Assembly: GCF_000003855.2 (NCBI RefSeq)
Contig: NW_003101644.1
Location: 6,064-24,315, forward strand
Reading direction: 5' to 3'
From: Blastomyces gilchristii SLH14081
Taxonomy: Eukaryota; Ascomycota; Eurotiomycetes; Onygenales; Ajellomycetaceae
Length of the DNA: 18,252 nt
Part shown: positions 1-8,239 of the stretch, piece after piece
Layout: each line of letters starts with the position of its first letter
Numbering within the stretch: the first letter of the stretch is position 1
The notes under the pieces: generated by a model
Told to the model about the DNA's origin: nothing
The model's input: the letters and a program-made list of their open reading frames with translations, nothing else
Database searches by the model: none
Made by a program: the position numbers and the translations under genes

Positions 1-2499
1 CAGACTTTGAAAGAGTTCAGTGAAATTTCCTTGATTATTTCATCAAACTTGAACTTCATAATAAGTGACTGAGATAATACAGGCTATATATAACTGTCTC
101 ATAGCCTGGAAGAATAGATCTCTCTCTGTATTTAATAGTCTGATTATGTTGTTCAATAGTCTTTCTACCTTGACAGTTCTTTGTTAAATGTGATATTTAA
201 AATTTAACTTGAAGTTTAATTATACTTCTAATTATTTGATATTTACACTGGGTTTAATCTCTCTATTTAAAAGAGTTAGAGATAGTTCTTTCTTATTGAA
301 TTTAGAAAAGAAATGAATTAACTCAGTTTTATTCATATTAAATTGAATTTAATTGATATCTACTCTAATAAAGATTTTCTTTGCAGCTTTTTCAATCACT
401 TTTAAATTCTCTTTGATAGTTTTTGAGCTGTAGACTAGATTAATATCATTCATATAACTCAGAGATTATACTATTCTCATATTTCTATTTTTGAATAGAT
501 ATACAGTGTATATTGTAAATAAAATAAGTGAGATTGAAGATTCTTACAGTACTTCTATTTTTATCTCAGTCTTATCTTATTTCATTTTATCAAAGAAAAG
601 TTGTATGATTCTTTTAGATATAAAATAATTCACTTATTTTATTAGAGAAAGTGGCAGTCTTAACATCTTTAAAGTCTGAATTAACTTTGACTTTGAAACA
701 TGATTAAATGCTTCTTTTATATCAATAAAAACTACAGTTGAGATCAGATCTTCATACTTTGCTATTTGAATATCATGAATAACTGAGAGAATAGTATTAA
801 TTACAGAATATTGTTTTCTATCTCTCATTTATTCACTGAATAAAAGAGAATTACTAATAGAGCTTATAAAAGATAGTTGAGTAACTATTATCTTTTCTAA
901 AACCTTTTTTAGACAGTTCAATAGAGATATTACTCTATATAACTTAGAAATTGAAGTTTTTCTATTAAGTTTTATAAGAATCACTTCAGTGACTTCTCTT
1001 CAGTATTCAGAATGATATTTATTTTTCAAGAGAGTGAAAAAGAGCTCAAAATATTCATTCTTTAAGTAGAAGTATGTATTTTGAATAATTAAGTAGTTAA
1101 TTGAATCAGGCTCTGTAGCAGTTTTAACTGAACTTGAGAAGATAGCTGACTCTAATTCATCTTGTATAAGATCAGATCATTCCCAGTCATTTTCATTAAT
1201 ATAGTTAAGAAGTGATATATTCTCTGAATCTGAATCTGAATCTGATAAGTTTTGAAAGAGAGTTCTTATAAAAGCTTGATATTTTTTCTCAAAAGAATTT
1301 GCTGTATATAATTCATTCTGAAACTCATATTCTAAGGCTGGAAGTTTTACTACACTTCTTATTTTAGTATAGTTAAAAGCTTTAAAAACTTTCTTTTCTT
1401 ATACTTCTTTAAGAAATTTATTTCAGCAGTCTGTTTTAGCTCTTTTAATATCTGAAAAATATTCATTTCTGACTGCTTTGAACTCTTTATCAGAAATTAC
1501 ATCATTCTTCTAATCTCTTCTAGTAGTAGCTAATTGTTTTCTTTTAGATATGATATTCTCATTTTATTAAGATTTTAAATACTCAGAAGACTTTCTCTTT
1601 AAAATATTATCTTTAACACTTATTAGAATAATAGATGTAATGAGCTTCACTCTATTCTTAAGCATTTCATTTGAGATATCTTGACCAGAATTTCAATATA
1701 GCTCACTCTGTCTTTCAGATTTTAACAGTTTTATACTTTCTTCAACTGTCTTTTAATCAGCTTTTTCAAAGTTAAACTGATTAGAGAGAAGAGAATTTTC
1801 ACTTATTTATTCTTCACTCAGTTCAATATTAAATTGAATAATCTCATGATTTGATTCTGATGTCTCATATGAATTAATAAATCAGTTTACAAGTCTTTTT
1901 TTTATTAGATTTTATGATATGAAGATTAGATCTATAATAGATTTCTGTTTCATATCTTTTCTAAAGAATGTTTATTAATCAGACTTGTTAACTAAATCTA
2001 TTAAATACTTAAAGATTTATTCAATTAGATTATTAGCTCTTACTGCTCTTTTACATTCTGAATTTCATTAGAGATGATGTGTATTAAAATCTTCTACAAT
2101 TATAGAGTTTCTTAATAAAGTTATGTTCAGAAATTCTCTATTAATTATTCAGATATTGTTATTTTTCTTCAATAACTTTTCATTATAGATATTTATAAGC
2201 TGTATAGTATCAAACTCATTCTCTTTATCTATAATATCACTCATCAGAATATCAGAGTCAGACATGATATTAAATCTTAGATTAAATTGATATCTTGATC
2301 TCTTTCTTTCATAGATCACTACTCTTGACTTTATCTCAGACTTTTGAGATAGAAAGCAGTAGTAGCTTAAATGAGAAATAACATATTTTTACTCAGCATC
2401 AAAATTCAGTTTCTGAAGTAGTATAAAATTAACTTTTTATTCAAATGCAATTTGAAGACAAGAATAAATGCAATTTGAGTTTCTATTCACATTATTTTG
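1..2499 (-). pseudogene. LINE-A ORF2: AP-like endonuclease and reverse transcriptase, partial and mutated
   Basis: Family role: ORF2 nicks the target DNA and reverse-transcribes the element RNA from the nick. One reading frame can be followed from about 2499 to the window edge with only in-frame stops. The endonuclease runs from about 2499 to 1720. It starts with an Asn-Val-Asn-Arg element, then LQK at 2410-2418 where the family has LQE, EDFNTHH near 2094 where GDFN is usual, DLIFIS, and SNHEII near 1850 where SDH is usual. The reverse transcriptase follows: the YRxISLLNCLKKVLEK block, RKQYSVINTIL, FIDIKEAFNHVSK (about 690-735), QESSISLILF, and YMND at 445-456 in place of the catalytic Y-x-D-D. 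The Glu-to-Lys, Asp-to-Asn and Gly-to-Glu changes are all explained by G-to-A transitions. The longest stop-free piece is 634-828. The product is certainly inactive. Confidence 0.88.
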
Positions 2500-2582
2500 A
2501 ATAAATGTGATTTTTGAAGAGTTTTTAAACTTTTTTTGTTATTTTTATTATATATTCATACTAAAAGAGAGTAGAGTAGAAT

Positions 2583-3011
2583 CTAATCACTATTATTATA
2601 TAGTAGATTATAACTATTCTGAAAAGTAGAAATCTCAACTGCTTGTATTATATCTAGTTTATCATCAGAGTCATTGCTCAATTCTCTAATCTTAATAGAA
2701 GTTTGAGAAATCAAATTCTGTTTATATTTAGCTGAAGAATTGAAGTTTGAAGATTTAGATAGTTAAGAGTTTCTTCTTTTTAAGCTTACAGTTATAAGTT
2801 TACTGACTTGACTATTCTCTTCAGTTCTAGATTTGCTTTCAGCTTCATCTTTTCTTCAGTTCTTTTGAGTTCTTGAAGTAAATATACATTCTTTTGAGCT
2901 TGATACATGTTTTTCTTTGCAATTAGAGCATTTTTTGCAGAGTGTGTTGACATATTTCATCTCTTTTTAAGCATGTTTCATATTTATACTCACTAGTTTT
3001 GTGATCTCTGA
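2583..3011 (-). pseudogene. LINE-A ORF1, C-terminal part with zinc knuckles 2 and 3
   Basis: This is the continuation of ORF1 beyond the nested LINE insertion. Knuckle 2 (3024-2971, starting inside the duplicated target site) has the Tad1-type pattern C-x2-C-x3-H-x4-H-x-C-x2-C. Three ligands are changed to Tyr: the first Cys at 3022-3024, the second His at 2986-2988 and a Cys at 2980-2982. Knuckle 3 (2886-2930) is CSNCKEKHVSSSKEC, that is C-x2-C-x3-H-x6-C, with all ligands intact. Between them, an A run at 2931-2936 is one base too long for the frame, so knuckle 3 reads in the next frame. The frame then continues, with some stops, to a TAG at 2583-2585, just upstream of ORF2. ORF1 proteins of this type bind RNA and form the retrotransposition particle. 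Confidence 0.8.
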
Positions 3012-3028
3012 CACAGAATGCATATTTT
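3012..3028. repeat. target-site duplication of LINE-C, 3' side
   Basis: The plus-strand sequence CACAGAATGCATATTTT is found again at 4594-4610 with one C/T difference. The two copies bracket LINE-C exactly, with this one next to its AAT tail. Confidence 0.85.
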
Positions 3029-3046
3029 ATTATTATTATTATTATT
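3029..3046 (-). repeat. (AAT)6 tail of LINE-C
   Basis: On the plus strand this is six ATT units, so the LINE RNA would end in AAT repeats. It directly abuts the target-site duplication. The same number of units ends LINE-D (18101-18118) and the SINE (9280-9297). Confidence 0.9.
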
Positions 3047-3088
3047 CTTCAATTAAACATGTATGCAGTCAGAGACTATGACATCTAT

Positions 3089-3109
3089 CTGAGAACTTTT
3101 AGTTCTCAG
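3089..3109. other. perfect 9-bp hairpin in LINE-C 3' UTR
   Basis: The arms CTGAGAACT (3089-3097) and AGTTCTCAG (3101-3109) are perfectly complementary around a TTT loop. The hairpin lies about 45-60 bases from the AAT tail. LINE reverse transcriptases often recognise a 3' stem-loop, so it may be a recognition element. LINE-D has the same stem at 18163-18181 with an AAA loop. Confidence 0.7.
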
Positions 3110-3400
3110 GGTTTTTCCTATATCTGTAAAGTTAACTATTATACATTCACCAATTTCAGATATGTAAAATCAGAAAATTTCAGCTCAGAATATAAAAACT
3201 GTTTACAAATTACAGTATTTTAACATCTTCTGATACTTTGAAATCATTTGACAATATCATGACAAAAGAAAAGAGAACACAGTCTTAAAGATACACACAT
3301 TAAATAGATAGATAGAAAGAAATTGAAAGAAAAAGATAAAGTAAAGAGAGACTGTAACAAAACAAATTATTAAAAGATAGTATATAGCTGTTTTAACAGA

Positions 3401-4591
3401 CTATATCTGATTGATTATCTTCTCTTCATATTCAGATATTTCTGAATTTAGTCATTTTCTTGTAGCTGCTTGAGTTTCTGATAGAAAGTCTATTAAGTAT
3501 TTAATTCCTGTCTCAGTTGAGAATAAGAATCTCATATTTAATTGATTTAGATTATACTTCTCTTTCAATCTGACTCTGAGACTATTGTATAATGCACAGT
3601 GCATTATAATATACTTAGAATTCTCATTTATATTACAGAATGAGCATTCTATTGAATTAAATCTATCATCAAATCTTTATATATAAGATTTGAAATAGTC
3701 ATGTTCTAGTTTCAGCTGTATTATAGATGAGAATATTTTCTTTTTACATTTAATTAAACAAGATTTTCACTTGAGTTTTGTTTCAAATCTTGAATAATGT
3801 ATACTATTCTTTTGTTTCTGCCAGCTTTCATTTCACTTATTTAAACAAGATTCTTTTATTTTTCTCTTTATAAAAGATCAGAACATAATTTTTTGAATAA
3901 ATCTGCTTAATTCTGCACTCTTTTTTACAGCTGAATCAGCCAATTCATTGTCATGAATATTCATATGAGCAGAAACTCAGTGTAGATGAATTATCAGCTT
4001 TAATATTCTTCTCTTTTAAGTTTTTAAAACAGAGTTTAAGATCAGTTTAAGATTCATTTAATCATTATAAATCTGACTATTTCTAAGTCTTTTTAAAGCA
4101 GCTTGACTATCAGAGAATATTCATATCTCTTTCAAACTATTTCCTCTTTTATGAGATTTTATTTCAATGAGTTTGAAAGCTTTCACTATTACAAATAGTT
4201 CAGTATCAAAGACTTCAGATTCACAGCCCAAATTTCAGAAATCTGAGATAAAATTGATATTATCTTCAGTATAAGCAATGCCTGTGTCTAATCTATTCAA
4301 ATTCTCATTTTTGAAGTCATCTGAATAAATCAGAATAGAGTCTTCTATATTAATTGTAGAAATTCTCTTCAAATACTGTTCATATTCTTTCTTCTTAAAT
4401 AGTTCACTTATTTGCAAGTCTATAAGAGATTCAAGCTTTTCTCTTCAGAGAGATATCTTCTCATGATCAACTTTTTCAACATTTAAAGAAGAAAATTAAT
4501 TTTTAATCAGTGAGTATAGTCTGTACAGTTGAGAAGGCATTTTCTTTGAAGAATTATTATCATTTCCATCAAGTAATCTATTTCAATTCAG
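3401..4591 (-). pseudogene. LINE-C ORF2 C-terminus: RNase H and C-terminal zinc knuckle
   Basis: Family role: RNase H degrades the RNA strand of the RNA/DNA hybrid. One frame can be read from about 4591 to a TAG at 3401-3403 with in-frame stops but no frameshift that I can see. After a pre-domain stretch (SQLYRLYSLIK), RNase H begins with SILIYSDDF, where YTDGS is usual, so a Gly has become Asp. Next come GIAY, DTELFVIVKAF with the catalytic Glu, IFSDSQAALKRL with the catalytic Asp, and SAHMNIHDNELADSAVKK near 3930-3970 with the final His and Asp. All four acidic positions are thus still readable. Further on, at 3596-3646, a C-x2-C-x7-Y-x4-C pattern is the LINE C-terminal knuckle with its His changed to Tyr. 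The longest clean piece is 4235-4417. The piece is not functional. Confidence 0.87.
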
Positions 4592-4593
4592 TT

Positions 4594-4610
4594 CATAGAA
4601 TGCATATTTT
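4594..4610. repeat. target-site duplication of LINE-C, 5' side
   Basis: CATAGAATGCATATTTT pairs with 3012-3028 (one mismatch). It marks the 5'-truncated end of LINE-C. In minus-strand frame it encodes the stretch just after knuckle 1 of ORF1. Confidence 0.85.
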
Positions 4611-5766
4611 AAGTCTTTAAAACAAGAGATTACAAAGTGTCTGTATCTTTGACAGTTTGAACACTGTGTTTGAGCTTTAAGATTCATTCTTGAGTCTTTA
4701 TATTCATGAACTCTCATTTTGAAACCTGCTACTCTTACTTCAGAGATCTTTGACTATTTAAGTGTCTTTATATATACTAGAACAGAGGCATTTCTTCTAC
4801 TTTATCTGAACTCAATTGAATTTAGTCATACAGACTCTTTTCTCAGTTGAATAGAGTTATATTCTTCTAATTCATTTTTAAGAAGTAGTATTTCTTTTTT
4901 ACAGTCAAAAATTTCAACTGAAATATTATGAAGAATGAATTTGTCTCACTTTTTATCTCTCTCAGATAAAATTATTATGTTTAACAAAGATTCTACTGCT
5001 GATTTTCAGAGATTCTTATTCTGAATAAGGAATTCTGCACTGAATTCAGACATTGTAGTCAGAATAATGAAGTTTTCAAAGAAGAATGACTCAATTGAAG
5101 CTATAACTGATTTTTGAACTTTAATATCAGTTATTAACTGAGAAAAGAACTACTGATTAATTTTATTTCTGATTCTGAAAATAAGATTTGAGTTTAGCTT
5201 GTTTCTTTATAAGATGTTCTGATTTAAGACTTTGAGAATAAGTCTTCTATTTCTGAAGATTTGAAAGTTTTTCTCTTTTTACATTTTTTTCTTTACTTTT
5301 CTATGAATAGAAGTATGAGTAGTATTCTTCTCAGTTTTCTCAGGATTTTAAGCAGATTTTGAGACAGAATGTTTAGAGACAGTAGATTCAGCTACTTGAG
5401 TATATGTTTTCTTCTGATTTAAGAAAGAAGAAGAAGTAGAAAAAAAGAAAGAAGAGTAAGATGAAGAGTCAGTGATTGTACTAGAAATTTTCAATGTTTT
5501 TTAAACTGTGTTTAAAATTCCAAGTTTGAACTTGATCATCTTCTGTAATTGTCTAGTCTGAGTATGAAGAATTAATAGAACTTCTTCATTCAGCTCACTT
5601 AGACACTGCTTTACAAGAATCTTACTTACTTTTTCAAGTTTCTGTATTTCAAGAACTTTTTTTTCTCTATTTCTTCTTTCTTTCTTCTCTTCAGAATTTC
5701 AATCTTAGAAATAGTATTTAAGAAAGCATCTCTTTCTACATTAACTGAGTGTATTTTTGAACTCAT
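4594..5766 (-). pseudogene. LINE-A ORF1, N-terminal and middle part with zinc knuckle 1
   Basis: The start is set at the ATG at 5766, because the second copy has the matching MSSKIHS start at 17263. The N-terminus is charged and probably coiled-coil (KRRKKEE, QKLKK), followed by a Ser/Thr-rich stretch. A conserved gag-like core comes next, with an LTTISEF element in the matched copy and a DKFILHN element (near 4940) typical of Tad1 ORF1, then SVLVYI and VRVAGFKMR. At 4622-4663 it has CSNCQRYRHFVISC, a C-x2-C-x4-H-x4-C zinc knuckle with all ligands kept. Compared with the second copy, this one lost one base in an A run near 5660, which shifts the frame; the later frame then stays open to knuckle 1 apart from in-frame stops. 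The protein is then cut by LINE-C. Inferred role: RNA-binding particle protein, now dead. Confidence 0.85.
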
Positions 5767-6800
5767 TATTCTCACTCAATAAAAAGTTAATCAGGCTGTT
5801 TCAATTGAGATATTTATTAAACTCTTTTAAAAAGTTGATTAGACTGTTTTAATTAAGAGATTTCTAAGTCTGTTTTCAATTGAAAAGTTAATCAGACTAT
5901 TTCAAAAGAAGAATAAAAGACTTTTATATATAAAATATCTGATTTTTTTTCACACTAGTTTAGTAACTAGATTAGATTTTTAAAGAGAATCTAATAAACT
6001 AAAATTGATTTTTAAGATAAATTAATAAAATCTTTACAATCTCTTTCTTGAAATATAGTGAGAAAAAGTATGATATCAATTGACAATAAATCAGATAATA
6101 TGACAGTTTTTGAGAGAAAAACTGATAAAAAATAAATCAATTTTTTACAGAGAAATTGATTAAAACTATTTAATTTTATTCTAAATTATTCAATTCTTCT
6201 CACATAATAAGTGTACAACTCAAATCAGTTAATAAAGAGTGTAAAAAAGAATTAAATATTAATAAAAGCTCTTCAGTCACTGAAAATGTAATTCTTATTT
6301 AAAAGAATATGAAATTATGATAGAAAACAGCTCTGTTTTTAATTCTTTATAAGAATATTGTATAAAACTCAGAGAAAAACATCTTACTTTTTTAAGAGAA
6401 GTAAAAAACTATTTCTAAGATCTTTTTTTTGTATTAACTGCTGTAGAAGAATGAAATAGAAACTGCTAAGATATGCACTACTGTATACTCTCTATCAAGA
6501 CTTTTCATCTTCAGAGTCTTGATATTATAGAGAATATAAGTCTGTTTTTATATAATAATATAAATATTATCAGTGAGATGTAGAGAAACTGGTTATTTAT
6601 ATCTTAAAATAGAAGACTTTGTCAATGATTATATTAATATAGAGTTAATTCTTAAATTTAATAGAAATCTAGTATTACTATTCTCAATTTCTTACAGAAT
6701 CTATTGAATATTGAGATATTAAAACTAGATTTAATATATCTCACTATGCAGAGATCAAAGACTCAGTCAGACTTTGAGATATACTGATTTTATAGTTATT
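5767..6800 (-). other. LINE-A 5' UTR, no gene
   Basis: This kilobase is very AT-rich and has no open frame of note on either strand. It matches 16201-17262 of the second copy in inverse orientation, so it is element sequence. The last 125 bases before the ORF1 start carry three copies of a 23-25-bp motif (5782-5905). Confidence 0.7.
5782..5905 (-). repeat. three copies of a 23-25-bp motif just upstream of ORF1
   Basis: On the minus strand the motif reads roughly TTGAAACAGTCTGATTAACT plus TTT. It occurs at about 5883-5905, 5830-5852 and 5782-5804. The second LINE copy keeps the three sites more cleanly (17124-17148, 17177-17201, 17225-17249), each with the palindrome TGATCA. The spacing of about 50 bp and the place just before the ATG suggest a regulatory or RNA element, but its role is unknown. 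Confidence 0.65.
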
Positions 6801-7110
6801 GTATCTGCTGATTATGTATTGAATACAGTTGTTAAGATATCTTTTTGTACTTTTCTGTCAGAGATGAGCCAGATTGAAAGAGGCAGTACAAGAATGAGAC
6901 TTGGTGTAAAGATAGAGAGAGTTTTTCATGAAGAATACACTTCAGATATATCTGTTAATTATGTACTTAATACTATTACTGAGGTATCTTTTTATATTTT
7001 TCTACCAGATGTGAGCCAGATTGAGAAGGGCGGTACATGAGTGAGACTTGATGTTAATGTTTTGAAATATCAAAGATAGATAGAGTTTTCATGAAAGTTA
7101 CTTCTCAGAT
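6801..7110 (-). repeat. two tandem units of about 150-160 bp in LINE-A 5' UTR
   Basis: Unit 1 (6801-6947) and unit 2 (6948-7110) share landmarks in the same order: TATCTGNTNATTATGTA, GATGAGCCAGATTGA or its close variant, GAGACTTG, and GAGTTTTNCATGAA. The inverted copy has the matching pair at about 15874-16200. 5' tandem units that act as promoters are known in several LINE families; here that role is inference. The units read as an 88-residue open frame on the plus strand (6774-7040), but the right copy shows only scattered matching frames, so I do not call a gene. Confidence 0.75.
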
Positions 7111-7133
7111 ATCTTCACAATTACAGATTGAGA

Positions 7134-7414
7134 ATCTTTCAAAATCAAGAAGATTGACATATATGGCTAGATCTCTTCATCTTACAATTTGTATGGCAAT
7201 TTGGCCTGGGGTTGTGATGTGATAGAGGAGAACAGAGGATAATCTCACACAGGAGTTTTAAACAATGTCTGGTTCACATTTGACTGAATAACTTCACCAC
7301 TACACGGGGTATGCAGTCAGTGATGGGGTCAAAATGCTTGTATGATCGAGGGCTTTTCAATGAATCTATCAGTGGGTTCTTATCCGAAAAATTGAGCGAG
7401 TTCGTGGTGGAGCG
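7134..7414 (-). promoter_or_regulatory. CpG-bearing 5' end of LINE-A, probable promoter region
   Basis: This block is clearly richer in G+C than its surroundings and keeps CpG sites (for example CGCTCCACCACGAACTCG, CCTCGATC, CCCCGTG), whereas nearly all other parts of the LINE have lost them. It begins exactly at the inferred LINE 5' end. LINE promoters lie at the 5' end, so a promoter is likely, although I see no defined box. A 69-codon minus-strand open frame (7274-7483) crosses the block and the element boundary, and is probably chance. Confidence 0.5.
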
Positions 7415-7429
7415 CTGATTGATCATGAG

Positions 7430-8232
7430 TTTCTTATTAAGATAATCATTGAATCTCTTCATATTGATGTTATTAAGTTGCATACATATCAGCTATTTAT
7501 TATTATTGTAATTTTAACATTGCTCAGAGTCACTGTGACACTGCATTCATACTTGTACTTAAGAGTTCTCTCATATTATTGTTAGATATAATTATATTAA
7601 TCATTAAATGTATAATATTGATAGAATTAGAAGAAGTGTAATTATATAAATCTCTTATATATCTGTAATATCAGAACTCTCAGATCTTTCACTGACATTC
7701 TCTTTATAAGATCTTACTCTCTTTGTAAGATCTTGTTATAAGATCAGAGTGACTGATAAGTAAGCTTCTATCTGAGAACTCAGTGTCTGCTTTAACTGTT
7801 TAACTATTTCTCTGTTTCTTACATGTTATTATATATTCAGATATCTCAGTGAGTAATTGTTTCTAATAAGAAGATAATGAACATTTTTCAAGTATAAGAG
7901 GCCTACACTGAATAGATCAGTATAATATTTATAGATCTTATATAACAAAGTGAAAAACATTAGAGAAGAAAAGAAAGAGAAAGTGTGAAAATTAATCATC
8001 AGAGTGAATATTTATACATGTATGTAATAGCATACACAGTGAAGCTTCAGAGTGGAAGAATTTATACATGTTCATGCGGCTGAGAATCAGCGATCAAGAA
8101 TGGCTGAGAATCAGAGCATACGCATTTGAGAATAGCCGATCGGAGCATACGCGTTCGTGGCGGCCGAGGATCGGCGATCGAGAATGGAGCGGTAGGAATC
8201 TATGAAGTGTTGATCGGGCGCAGCCCGTCACA
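7430..8232 (-). mobile_element. LTR-like block of a gypsy element
   Basis: The part 7430-7930 matches 13432-13925 in inverse orientation, and in that copy it precedes a gypsy gag, as a 5' LTR and leader would. Here the block lies directly after the RNase H end of the minus-strand gypsy element, as a 3' LTR would. Its minus-strand start, TGTGACGGGCTGCGCCCG at 8232, has the TG start and GGGC-type palindrome often seen in fungal gypsy LTRs. A GC-rich stretch with repeats (8077-8227) is followed by TATAAA at 8061-8066, as expected of U3 and promoter. The exact ends and a CA terminus were not resolved. It may instead be the 5' LTR and leader of another truncated copy into which LINE-A inserted. 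Confidence 0.5.
8077..8187. repeat. 27-bp direct repeat pair and sub-repeats in GC-rich block
   Basis: The copy at 8077-8103 (starting CGGCTGAGAATCAGCG) and the copy at 8161-8187 (starting CGGCCGAGGATCGGCG) differ at four places, all C-to-T or G-to-A. A second pair, 8111-8126 and 8140-8155 (around GAGCATACGC), differs at two, again both G-to-A. Three of the first four and both of the second lie in CpG on one strand. The block looks like a repeat-bearing U3 caught partly mutated. Confidence 0.75.
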
Positions 8233-8239
8233 AGATATA

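Larger units (their letters stand above)
3029..4593 (-). mobile_element. LINE-C, 5'-truncated LINE inserted within ORF1 of LINE-A
   Basis: This 1565-bp insertion holds only the 3' third of a LINE: a short pre-RNase H stretch, the RNase H domain, a C-terminal zinc knuckle, a 3' UTR of about 350 bp with a hairpin, and a tail of six AAT units (minus strand). It is flanked by a 17-bp target-site duplication with one mismatch. The host ORF1 is broken between zinc knuckles 1 and 2, and the reading frame resumes across the duplication. 5' truncation, a 3' simple repeat and a variable-length duplication are hallmarks of target-primed reverse transcription. Without the duplication the order could be misread as one internally deleted LINE with ORF1 fused to RNase H. 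Confidence 0.9.
1..7414 (-). mobile_element. LINE-A, Tad1-like non-LTR retrotransposon, decayed, cut by left window edge
   Basis: A nearly complete non-LTR retrotransposon lies on the minus strand. From its 5' end at about 7414 it has a CpG-bearing block, tandem 5' UTR units, a 5' UTR, ORF1 (gag-like, three zinc knuckles) and ORF2 (endonuclease then reverse transcriptase), which runs off position 1. Its own RNase H and 3' tail must lie outside the window. ORF1 is interrupted by another LINE (3029-4593). The 5' end is inferred from the point where homology with the second copy (15572 onward) stops: both copies begin CGCTCCACCACGAACTCG and have different sequence outside it. Without the nested insertion the visible part is about 5.8 kb. 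Stops are scattered through both ORFs, and domain order and motifs fit the Tad1 clade. Confidence 0.85.
4928..7414. repeat. left arm of a 2.5-kb inverted repeat (two head-to-head LINE copies)
   Basis: The reverse complement of this stretch matches 15572-18099 along its full length: CpG-bearing 5' block, tandem units, 5' UTR and ORF1. By eye, identity is roughly 85-90% in the 5' block. The match stops at about 4928 only because LINE-D interrupts the right copy there, and at 7414 because both LINE 5' ends lie there. The arms are about 8.2 kb apart. Confidence 0.85.

Noticed and set aside
3029..3046. Trinucleotide repeats (also at 9280-9297 and 18101-18118) as ordinary microsatellites or CRISPR-like repeats
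   Set aside because: Each sits at the 3' end of a retroelement and next to its target site; there are no spacers.
3401..5766. A propagating non-autonomous LINE with ORF1 fused directly to RNase H
   Set aside because: The 17-bp duplication at 3012-3028 and 4594-4610, and the resumption of ORF1 at knuckle 2, show a nested insertion instead.
6774..7040. 88-codon plus-strand open frame with an internal peptide repeat
   Set aside because: The peptide repeat just reflects the tandem DNA units of the LINE 5' UTR, it is antisense to the LINE, and the second copy keeps only fragments of the frame.
7274..7483. 69-codon minus-strand open frame
   Set aside because: It spans the boundary between the LTR-like block and the LINE 5' end, so it cannot be an old gene. 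The right copy continues the frame only inside the LINE part.
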